Origin: Gemmatimonadota bacterium
Lineage (GTDB): Bacteria; Gemmatimonadota; Gemmatimonadetes; Longimicrobiales; Gaopeijiaceae
Reading direction: 5' to 3'
Assembly: GCA_024638395.1 (NCBI GenBank)
Contig: JAHEKK010000122.1
Span: 1 to 6,644, forward strand
DNA: 6,644 nucleotides
Position 1 is the first letter of the stretch. Each line of letters begins with the position of its first letter. The translations under genes were made by a program, and so were the position numbers. Shown here piece after piece: positions 1 to 5,952 of the stretch. The notes under the pieces were generated by a model that was not told the DNA's origin, did no database searches, and saw only the letters and a program-made list of their open reading frames with translations.

Positions 1-24
1 CCAGGGAGACCCTGGACCCCAGGG
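1..24 (+). promoter_or_regulatory. Tandem alternative hairpins over the E1 gene ribosome-binding region
   Basis: Three 6-base arms follow each other: CCAGGG (1-6), CCCTGG (10-15) and CCAGGG (19-24), separated by 3-base spacers AGA and ACC. The middle arm is a perfect complement of both outer arms, so two hairpins are possible but not at the same time. The second one (10-24) buries the AGGG that would serve as ribosome-binding site for the GTG at 30, and the first leaves it free. This arrangement is seen directly. A regulatory role is inference, because the region lies at the window edge and could be the end of an upstream gene or chance in GC-rich DNA. Confidence 0.3.
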
Positions 25-29
25 AAACC

Positions 30-2186
30 GTGTCACCCGACTCGTCGCTGACCGTGGAGACGGCGCTCCAGATCTTCGAGGATCAGTGCCTCTCCCGCGC
101 CATCGACGCCAAGGCCCGGCGCATGAAGGCGGACGGGACGAGCTACTACACCATCTCGGGCGCAGGCCACGAGCAGAACGCCCTGCTCGGGACGCTCCTT
201 CGCCCCACCGACCCCTGTTTTCTCCACTACCGTTCCGGTGCGCTGATGATGGCGCGGGGCCGAAAGGGAGACTCGGATCCGGTTTTCGACACGATGCTGA
301 GCATCTGTGCATCCAAGGACGATCCCATTGCCCAGGGCCGCCACAAGGTGTGGGGGTCGAAGCCCCTCTGGGTTCCGCCTCAGACCAGCACGATCGCCTC
401 CCACCTACCCAAAGCTGTAGGCATGGCTTTCGCCATCGGGCGTGGGAAGCGTCTCGGTAGCGGACTCCCCGTACCGTCCGACGCCATCGTCTGTTGTTCG
501 TTCGGCGACGCCTCGGCGAACCACGCCACGGCCCTGTCGGGGCTTCATGCCGCACGCTACGGCCATCGCCGAGGCAACCCGATGCCGATCCTGTTCGTCT
601 GCGAAGACAACGGCATCGGGATCTCGGTAGAGACCCCCAACCGATGGATCGAGGAATCCTTCGGCTCCCTGCCCCACCTCCGCTACGTGCGAGCGGACGG
701 CAGCCTCCCCGACCTCTGGGAGGCCACCAACCGGGCAATCGAGCACTGCCGAGGCGTCCGCGCCCCCGTCTTCCTCCATCTCCGGTGCGAACGGCTTTGG
801 GGCCATGCCGGCAGCGACATCGAACTGGCGTACCGGAGCCAGAATGAGATCGAAGCCACTGAGTCCCGGGATCCCCTGCTGGCCAATGCCCGCTTTCTGA
901 TCGAGGCCGGCGCGGCAAGCCCGGATCGACTCATCGGCATCATCGAGAGTGGGCGCATCCGCGTCGACGCGGCTGCCGCCGAAGCCCTGACGCGAGGTCA
1001 CTTGCCCTCTGCCGAGGCGGTCATGGAACCGCTGGCCCCTTACGATGAGGACCGGGTGCGCAACTCGGCTGAGAGCCGCACGCCCACGGAGACCCGCGAG
1101 CGCGTTTTCCGGGGCGACCTCCCGGAGCATCAGACTTCGCCCATCAAGCGGACCATGGCCGCCCATCTGGCCGCGGCACTCCGCGACGAGATGGCCCGGC
1201 GGCCGGAGATCGTGGTCTTCGGTGAGGACGTGGCCCGTAAGGGTGGGGTCTACTATGTGACGGCCGGACTGCAGGACACGTACGGCAGCGGCCGCGTCTT
1301 CGATACCCAACTGGACGAGACCAGCATACTGGGGGTGGCCCAGGGGCTGGCCATGGCCGGGCAACTCCCCATGCCGGAGATCCAATACCTGGCCTACATC
1401 CACAACGCCGTGGACCAACTGAGGGGCGAAGCCTGCTCACTTTCCTTTTTCAGCAACGGCCAGTACCGGAACCCCATGGTCGTGCGCGTCGCGGGACTGG
1501 CCTACCAGAGGGGCTTCGGTGGTCACTTCCACAACGACAACGCCGTCGGAAGCCTCCGGGACATCCCCGGACTTCTCATGGCCGTCCCGTCCCGGGGCGA
1601 CGACGCGGTGCGCATGCTTCGGGGGTGCCTGGCGGCCGCCTGGGAATGCGGCCGGGTGGCCGCCTTCATCGAGCCCATCGCCCTCTATCACGAGAAGGAC
1701 CTGTTTGAGGCAGGGGACGGAGGCTGGCTGTTCGACTATCCGGCGCCCGGATCCGCACTTCTACCCGGGGAAGTGGAGTCCTACGGCGATGGTCCGGTGC
1801 TCATCGTTACGTACGGCAACGGTGTGCGGATGAGCCTCCGGGCCGGTCGACGACTTGAGGAGGAGGACGGCATAGCCGTGAAGGTGTTGGATTTGCGCTG
1901 GCTGAATCCACTGCCCTTCCAACGCCTCGACGTGCTGGCAGGGGGAACGGAGGCCGTCGTGATGGTGGACGAGTGTCGAGCAACGGCAGGAGGTGTCGCA
2001 GATGCCGTCCTGTCCCACCTCGCCGAGGAGGGGTACACCGGATCCCTCGCGTCCGTTCGGGCGAGAGACACCTATGTGCCCCTCGGCCCGGCCGCCAACA
2101 CCGTGCTGGTGCAGGAAAACGACATCGTGGACCGCGTCAGGCGCGCTCTGAGCCGGGAACGGGGGCCGACGGGCACCGACACTTGA
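30..2186 (+). CDS. Fused E1 alpha-beta subunit of a 2-oxoacid dehydrogenase (ThDP-dependent)
   Basis: This is a 718-residue single chain carrying both halves of an E1 component, which decarboxylates a 2-oxoacid on thiamine diphosphate (ThDP) and normally passes the acyl group to a lipoyl E2 in the cytoplasm. The alpha half is about residues 10-345, with GAGHE (44-48), HYRSG (66-70), SHLPKAVG (124-131), the ThDP/Mg motif from GD at 159-160 to N194, and the catalytic-loop GHAGSD (258-263, H259). A linker of about 25 residues leads to the beta half: a pyrimidine-binding domain (372-555) with GED (398-400), E430 in LDE at the position that activates ThDP, and GGHFHND (497-503); then a transketolase C-terminal domain (575-705). 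The GTG at 30 follows AGGGA by 4 bases. The frame is open to the left edge, so a longer start cannot be excluded, but E1 alpha proteins begin about here. The substrate is not evident: branched-chain 2-oxoacids are most likely, pyruvate is possible, and no E2 or E3 gene is in view. Confidence 0.88.
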   Translation: MSPDSSLTVETALQIFEDQCLSRAIDAKARRMKADGTSYYTISGAGHEQNALLGTLLRPTDPCFLHYRSGALMMARGRKGDSDPVFDTMLSICASKDDPIAQGRHKVWGSKPLWVPPQTSTIASHLPKAVGMAFAIGRGKRLGSGLPVPSDAIVCCSFGDASANHATALSGLHAARYGHRRGNPMPILFVCEDNGIGISVETPNRWIEESFGSLPHLRYVRADGSLPDLWEATNRAIEHCRGVRAPVFLHLRCERLWGHAGSDIELAYRSQNEIEATESRDPLLANARFLIEAGAASPDRLIGIIESGRIRVDAAAAEALTRGHLPSAEAVMEPLAPYDEDRVRNSAESRTPTETRERVFRGDLPEHQTSPIKRTMAAHLAAALRDEMARRPEIVVFGEDVARKGGVYYVTAGLQDTYGSGRVFDTQLDETSILGVAQGLAMAGQLPMPEIQYLAYIHNAVDQLRGEACSLSFFSNGQYRNPMVVRVAGLAYQRGFGGHFHNDNAVGSLRDIPGLLMAVPSRGDDAVRMLRGCLAAAWECGRVAAFIEPIALYHEKDLFEAGDGGWLFDYPAPGSALLPGEVESYGDGPVLIVTYGNGVRMSLRAGRRLEEEDGIAVKVLDLRWLNPLPFQRLDVLAGGTEAVVMVDECRATAGGVADAVLSHLAEEGYTGSLASVRARDTYVPLGPAANTVLVQENDIVDRVRRALSRERGPTGTDT

Positions 2187-2232
2187 GCGCGGGGTATCCA
2201 GCGATCAGGTTCCAGACTACTTCATCCGAACC

Positions 2233-2236
2233 GGAG
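2233..2236 (+). promoter_or_regulatory. Ribosome-binding site deciding between two adjacent ATG codons
   Basis: GGAG sits 2 bases before the ATG at 2239 but 5 bases before the second ATG at 2242. The spacing favours the second ATG as the true start of the lipoprotein, which would shorten it by one residue. Confidence 0.5.
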
Positions 2237-2238
2237 AT

Positions 2239-2586
2239 ATGATGGCACGATCGATTTGGCTCGTGGCGTTGGCGGTGGCCCTGGTGGCGTGCGACGACGG
2301 TGGAACCCTGAACGACCTCCAGATCGGCACCCTGGTGGTCGAAGTCCTGACGACGGGTATCGACTCCCTGGACACCAACGGGTACGCCATCGATATCGAC
2401 GCCGGGGTCAATGTCGTCGGCTCTCAGATCAACGACACGAGTTCCGTCGAGCTCTTCGCGGGCAGCCACATCGTGCTGCTGTCCGACGTGGCCGCCCAAT
2501 GCGCCGTGGGCCCGGCCAATCCACAGAACGTGGTAATCGAAAACGACGTCACGTCGAACCTGAGTTTTGCCGTCACCTGTCCCTGA
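2239..2586 (+). CDS. Small lipoprotein with a single beta-sandwich-like repeat
   Basis: The protein has 115 residues. A short N-terminal segment (arginine at 4, then a hydrophobic run 6-17) ends in the lipobox LVAC with the lipidated Cys at 18, so it is predicted to be exported and processed by signal peptidase II. Asp follows the Cys; in E. coli an Asp at +2 keeps a lipoprotein in the inner membrane, but that rule may not hold here. Residues 28-114 form one compact domain: TLVVEVLTTG near the start, an NGYAIDID strand, FAGSHIVLL, a Cys at 88, a NP turn at 94-95 and a closing AVTC (Cys 114). I recognise this pattern, from memory, as a repeat common in lipoproteins of Gemmatimonadota, resembling PEGA or carboxypeptidase-regulatory beta-sandwiches; there it is often followed by other domains, but here it stands alone. 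The two Cys could form a disulphide. The gene lies 52 bases after the E1 gene on the same strand. Its function is unknown. Confidence 0.75.
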   Translation: MMARSIWLVALAVALVACDDGGTLNDLQIGTLVVEVLTTGIDSLDTNGYAIDIDAGVNVVGSQINDTSSVELFAGSHIVLLSDVAAQCAVGPANPQNVVIENDVTSNLSFAVTCP

Positions 2587-2731
2587 CGCAGGAAACCGAC
2601 GGAGGAGAACAGAAGTCACCTGACCCGTGCCCCGGAACCCCATCATGATAACGTCCGTCCGGTTGCCGAGCGGTTCGACCATCGGGCTCTACCAGCCCCG
2701 CCACCCTACGGCTCTCGGACTCTAGCGGAGT
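2587..2731. other. Convergent intergenic gap with no supported feature
   Basis: This is the 145-base gap between the stops of the lipoprotein (+) and DUF1697 (-) genes. It holds a 5-bp hairpin (GGGCT at 2684-2688 with AGCCC at 2694-2698) and an 8-base palindrome ATCATGAT (2642-2649). Neither has a T-run, so no intrinsic terminator can be claimed, and I see no gene in it. Confidence 0.5.
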
Positions 2732-3247
2732 TCACGGACTCTTGAGACTCATGTCCCGGAGCTTCCACACCGTGTTGAGATTGCGTGCGGTCCCAACCCT
2801 GGCCATGGGCAACTTCAGTCGAGATCGCCCCTGGCCGTTGGGAAAGTGCACGTAGATCTCCCTGCCCGACGCCGTGATCTCCTCCCCTCCCGGGGTCTCG
2901 ACCCCATCCATGAGTCCGGGGGCCGGCTCTTCGTCGAGAAACGTCACGAGAACGCGATTCGGGGGAGCGTCGGGGTAGGGGTTTCGTTCGAGCACGGAGG
3001 CCATCTCCACGGGAGTTCTGACCAGCACCCCGACCGGTTTTCCCATCCGTTCCTCCAGGGCCTCCTCCAGGACGCGCTTGACTCCATCGATGTCCAGGTC
3101 CGAAGTCAGGACCAGATTACCGCTCTGGATGTATGTTCGTACGTCGCCGAAACCGAGCCCGCGACAGAGGTCTCTCAGCTCACTCATGAGGAGCTTACCG
3201 GTACCTCCAACGTTGACGGCTCGAAGCAACGCGACAAAGACTGGCAC
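2732..3247 (-). CDS. DUF1697 family protein
   Basis: This matches the DUF1697 family of small cytoplasmic proteins with no established biochemical role. The diagnostic N-terminal segment VALLRAVNVGG is followed by MSELRDLCRGLGF, then the well-conserved VRTYIQSGNLV, an acidic helical stretch (VKRVLEEALEERMGK), the RTPVEM segment, and a C-terminal ARNLNTVWKL close to the end, as in the family. Length (about 171 residues) is normal, so the gene is intact. I chose the GTG at 3247 because family members begin two to four residues before VALLRG and a GGGG lies 9 bases upstream. A GTG at 3280 would add 11 poorly conserved residues and has no visible ribosome-binding site. The gene is divergent from the DUF1295 gene with almost no spacer, so its promoter probably lies inside that neighbour. 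Confidence 0.85.
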   Translation of the reverse strand: MPVFVALLRAVNVGGTGKLLMSELRDLCRGLGFGDVRTYIQSGNLVLTSDLDIDGVKRVLEEALEERMGKPVGVLVRTPVEMASVLERNPYPDAPPNRVLVTFLDEEPAPGLMDGVETPGGEEITASGREIYVHFPNGQGRSRLKLPMARVGTARNLNTVWKLRDMSLKSP

Positions 3248-3265
3248 TGGCAGATACCCCAATCC

Positions 3266-3282
3266 GGAGGCGGAGGACACTG
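3266..3282 (+). promoter_or_regulatory. Tandem GGAGG ribosome-binding motifs before a candidate CTG start
   Basis: Two perfect GGAGG motifs (3266-3270 and 3272-3276) stand 9 and 3 bases before the CTG at 3280-3282, which is in frame with the DUF1295 coding region. The GTG at 3301 has no such motif upstream, and there is no ATG, GTG or TTG in frame between the stop at 3214 and 3301. This makes CTG 3280 a serious start candidate. Confidence 0.45.
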
Positions 3283-3300
3283 AGTTTCGTTCTGATTCTG

Positions 3301-4149
3301 GTGGCCGCTCTCGCCTTCGGCTGGGCGGGCAGCCAAGGAACGGCCGAAGCCCTGGGGGTGCCCCTCTTCGGCGCAGGCGTGGGCGCGGCCTTCCTCATAC
3401 AGTGGGTCGCCTTCGTCCCCGCGTACAGACTACGGAGCGAACGGTTCTTCGACCTGGTGGGCAGCCTGACGTTCCTGGCTGTCACCTCGGCCTTGCTTTG
3501 GATGGCGCCGGAGCGGGACATGCGAGCCTGGGTCCTGGCCATCCTCATTGTCGTGTGGGCCGCTCGGCTGGGGACGTTCCTGGTGCTCCGAATTCGGAGC
3601 AAGGGCAAGGACGGGCGCTTTGACGACCTCAAGAACCGTTTCCGACCCTACCTCACGGTCTGGACCCTGCAGGGCCTGTGGGTCTCGACGACCGCCGGCG
3701 CCGCGTGGGCGTCCATGTTGTCCATCGGAAAGGGGCCCATGGGATGGGTCGCCTGGCTGGGTGTGTTGACCTGGGCAACCGGATTCCTCATCGAGACCGT
3801 CGCCGATGAACAGAAACGCCGTTTCCGGGAGAATCCCGCAAACCGCGACCGGTTCATTCAGTCCGGCCTCTGGGGCTGGTCGCGCCACCCCAACTACTTC
3901 GGTGAAATCATCTTGTGGCTGGGCGTGGCCCTGGTGGCTGTGGAGACCCTGCAAGGCTGGTCCCGGCTCACCCTCGCCTCGCCCCTGATCGTAGCCGCAC
4001 TCCTCACCCGGGTGAGCGGAATCCCCCCCTTGGAGCAGACCGCGAATCAGCGGTGGGGAGACGATCCGGAGTATCAGGCGTACAAGGCCGAGACGCCCGC
4101 TCTCTTTCCGCGCCCGCCCGCCCGCAAGAAGAATCCCTCGACCCAATGA
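3301..4149 (+). CDS. DUF1295 multi-pass membrane protein (steroid 5-alpha-reductase-like)
   Basis: This is an integral membrane protein of the DUF1295 family, related to steroid 5-alpha-reductases and isoprenylcysteine methyltransferases; substrates of bacterial members are mostly unknown. Counting from GTG 3301 (282 residues), hydrophobic segments lie at about 20-41, 54-68, 76-97, 119-140, 147-166, 203-219 and 226-238. The signature pieces are present: FFDLVGSLTF (49-58), GFLIETVADEQK (161-172), and the cofactor-binding SRHPNYFGE (194-202), with WGDDPEYQAY near the C-terminus. The start is uncertain. From GTG 3301 the first hydrophobic helix is cut short; a CTG at 3280 behind tandem GGAGG motifs would add LSFVLIL and complete it. 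The stop overlaps the thioesterase ATG (ATGA at 4146-4149), so the two are probably co-translated. A lipid or isoprenoid modification role is inference from the family. Confidence 0.87.
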   Translation: MAALAFGWAGSQGTAEALGVPLFGAGVGAAFLIQWVAFVPAYRLRSERFFDLVGSLTFLAVTSALLWMAPERDMRAWVLAILIVVWAARLGTFLVLRIRSKGKDGRFDDLKNRFRPYLTVWTLQGLWVSTTAGAAWASMLSIGKGPMGWVAWLGVLTWATGFLIETVADEQKRRFRENPANRDRFIQSGLWGWSRHPNYFGEIILWLGVALVAVETLQGWSRLTLASPLIVAALLTRVSGIPPLEQTANQRWGDDPEYQAYKAETPALFPRPPARKKNPSTQ

Positions 4150-4607
4150 GTCCCAAGCCTTTCATCATCGACGAGTACGTCCGTTGGTCGGACGTGGACC
4201 ATGCCGGAATCATCTTTTACGGGGCTTACGTCCGATTCTTCGAGATCGCCGAAACCGAGATGTTCAGGAGCGCCGGCATCCCCTACGGCCAGGTCTTCGA
4301 CCGATTCGATGCGTGGCTGCCCAGGGTCCATTTGGAGTGCGATTTCATGTACCCGGCCCGCCTGGACGATCGACTCAGAGTCGCAACCTACGTGACCCGG
4401 TTCGGCACCACGTCCGTCCAGTTGAACTTCGACGTGCTCCATGTCGAGGCACGGCAGTTGGCCGCCGCAGGCCACGAGGTCCTGGTGGCCACGGACCGTG
4501 AGACCATGCGTCCAAAGCCCCTGCCGGAAGGATTGGTGCAACTCCTTGGAGACTACCACCTGCCTCTGGACGAAGCTCGGCAGTTTCTCGACCGCAGCCT
4601 GATCTGA
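4146..4607 (+). CDS. Acyl-CoA thioesterase of the 4HBT/YbgC hotdog-fold type
   Basis: The 153-residue hotdog-fold protein is expected to hydrolyse an acyl-CoA thioester in the cytoplasm. The family signature is at the N-terminus: VRWSDVDHAGIIFYGAYVRF (12-31), where D18 aligns with the catalytic Asp17 of Pseudomonas 4-hydroxybenzoyl-CoA thioesterase and G21 and Y25 are also conserved. The helix FEIAETEMF follows, then strands with PRVHLECDFMYPARLDDRL and a closing MRPKPLPEGL, all in normal order and length. Whether the substrate is aromatic or aliphatic acyl-CoA cannot be read from the sequence. The ATG at 4146 overlaps the stop of the DUF1295 gene, and a frame extending further upstream lies inside that gene, so 4146 is the clear start. 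There is only a weak purine stretch (AAGAAG) upstream, which fits translation by coupling to the preceding gene. Confidence 0.88.
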   Translation: MSPKPFIIDEYVRWSDVDHAGIIFYGAYVRFFEIAETEMFRSAGIPYGQVFDRFDAWLPRVHLECDFMYPARLDDRLRVATYVTRFGTTSVQLNFDVLHVEARQLAAAGHEVLVATDRETMRPKPLPEGLVQLLGDYHLPLDEARQFLDRSLI

Positions 4608-4613
4608 CGTTCC

Positions 4614-4629
4614 GGCCGACCGCACGGCC
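4614..4629. terminator. Weak hairpin between convergent genes
   Basis: GGCCG (4614-4618) and CGGCC (4625-4629) form a 5-bp all-GC stem with a 6-base loop, 6 bases past the thioesterase stop and in the 67-base gap before the symporter stop. It has no T-run on either strand, so at best it is a weak or Rho-assisted end signal. Confidence 0.2.
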
Positions 4630-4674
4630 AACTCGTCTCCCCACCGCTCCGGACGTCCACTTCCCCACGCCCCC

Positions 4675-5952
4675 TCAACCCGGCGGCTCGCGCTCCTTCT
4701 TCGCAGGGGTGACAGGCCCGCCGGGTCTGCCCGAACCGTCACCGCCCGCCAGGCCATCTACCACCGTGGCTGCGGTCATGTGGCCCAGGACGTTGGTTCC
4801 CGTTCGGAACATGTCGGGAATCCGGTCGATCCCCAGCAGGACGGCCAGCCCGTCGAGAGGGACTCCCACGGTGTCCAGCGCCGGGGCCAACGTCACCACG
4901 CTGGCGCTCGGCACCGGAGCCACGGTCATGGAGACGAGGAACGTCGCCAGGACCGCGCCCACGAGGGCCGACCCGGGAATGGTCACATCATAGAGCCATG
5001 CGAGAAACACGATCGCGGCACCCTGGAACAGGGCGCTCCCGGCCCGGTTCAGGGAGGCGGCCAAGGGAAGGACCAGATTCCCGACGGACGGCTCCACGTG
5101 GAGCTGCTCTTCGGCGTCTGCAAGCATGACGGGCAGCGAAGCCACGGAACTGGTCGTGCTGAATCCGATGGTGTAGGCCCCCACGGAACCCCGGATGAAG
5201 GTGGCTGGAGAGCGCTTCCCCAGGACGGAGGCGAGGGGCAAGTACACGAGACCCATGAACACGAACAGCCCGAGGATGACCGCCACGATGAACACCGCAA
5301 GGCTGCCGAGCATGGCCCAGCCGAGCTCGGCCGTGATGGGGGCCGCCAGGCCGAACAACCCGATGGGCCCGACCCACAGAATCCAATAGACAAGGGTGAT
5401 GAACGCCTCGGTCACGGCTTCACCGAGTTCCACCAGCCGCTCCCGCTGCCGGGCGGGCAGCGTCCCTACCGCCGCGCCGACCAGAACGGAGAAGACGATC
5501 AGCGGGAGAAGCGCTCCACGGCTCGCCGCCTCGAAGGGGTTCCTGGGGATCAAGCTGATCAGGAAATCCACGAGGCCCGGCAACTCCGGCGCGGCCTGGG
5601 CCTCCACGGCGGGTACGGCCACCTCGGGGGCGAAACGCAATGCGACGGCCATGACGCCCATGCCGATGAGCACGGCCGGGATCGTCGTCACCCAGAAGAA
5701 CAGGATCGAGAGGCCTCCGAGGCGCCCCACCTCTCGGGGGTTCCCGAGCCTGGCGACGCCAACGAAGATGACGGCCACGACGAGGGGAATCACCACCATC
5801 TGGATGGCGTTGACGAAAGCCGTACCCAGAGGACGAACCCCCGTGGCCACGTCCAGGAGCAGAGGCTGCCCCGTGGCTGCGGCCAGAAGGCCGAAGGCAA
5901 GTCCAGCCACCAGGCCCCCCGCAAGGCCCAGGTGGTTGACGGACCTCGTCAT
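4675..5952 (-). CDS. DAACS-family dicarboxylate/amino acid:cation symporter, atypical ion sites
   Basis: This is a 425-residue inner-membrane transporter of the glutamate transporter fold. Visible are TM1 (8-27), TM2 with VNAIQMVVIPLVVA (47-60), TM3 (80-100), the NPFEA segment (138-142), HP1 with FSTTSSVASLPV (264-275), TM7 with NRAGSALFQG (302-311), HP2 with SMTVAPVPSAS (341-351), and TM8 with GIDRIPDMFRTGTN (374-387). Aligned to GltPh, the TM8 residues that hold the substrate are kept (D380 = Asp394, R383 = Arg397, N387 = Asn401), which favours aspartate or glutamate. However, Asp312 of NMDGT is A304, Asp405 is H391, and Thr352 is V344. These are known or neighbouring sodium-site positions, so coupling to sodium is doubtful. 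The ATG at 5952 overlaps the peptidase stop (ATGA) and has no ribosome-binding site of its own, so it is likely translated by coupling. A longer frame to 6162 lies over the peptidase gene and is not real. The C-terminal 25 residues are Gly/Pro-rich. Confidence 0.9.
   Translation of the reverse strand: MTRSVNHLGLAGGLVAGLAFGLLAAATGQPLLLDVATGVRPLGTAFVNAIQMVVIPLVVAVIFVGVARLGNPREVGRLGGLSILFFWVTTIPAVLIGMGVMAVALRFAPEVAVPAVEAQAAPELPGLVDFLISLIPRNPFEAASRGALLPLIVFSVLVGAAVGTLPARQRERLVELGEAVTEAFITLVYWILWVGPIGLFGLAAPITAELGWAMLGSLAVFIVAVILGLFVFMGLVYLPLASVLGKRSPATFIRGSVGAYTIGFSTTSSVASLPVMLADAEEQLHVEPSVGNLVLPLAASLNRAGSALFQGAAIVFLAWLYDVTIPGSALVGAVLATFLVSMTVAPVPSASVVTLAPALDTVGVPLDGLAVLLGIDRIPDMFRTGTNVLGHMTAATVVDGLAGGDGSGRPGGPVTPAKKEREPPG

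Noticed and set aside
405..1418. 337-codon minus-strand frame within the E1 gene
   Set aside because: No recognisable motif and composition typical of antisense of GC-rich coding sequence; the plus-strand E1 motifs are unambiguous.
2183..2238. Promoter for the lipoprotein gene (TTGAGC at 2183-2188 as a -35 box)
   Set aside because: No acceptable -10 box at 16-18 bases spacing; the 52-base gap can equally be read through from the E1 gene.
2662..2692. tRNA-like stretch with GCCGAGCGGTTCGACC
   Set aside because: It resembles D-arm and T-loop pieces of Leu/Ser tRNAs, but the flanking stems do not pair and no acceptor or anticodon arm can be formed.
2684..2698. 5-bp hairpin GGGCT/AGCCC as a bidirectional terminator
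   Set aside because: Short stem and no T-run on either strand; expected by chance in GC-rich DNA.
2716..2742. Direct repeat CGGACTCT (2716-2723 and 2735-2742)
   Set aside because: Only two 8-base copies, one inside the end of the DUF1697 gene; no sign of an attachment site or element boundary.
3915..4145. Upstream extension of the thioesterase frame by 77 codons
   Set aside because: It lies inside the DUF1295 gene in another frame, and the hotdog domain starts right after the ATG at 4146.
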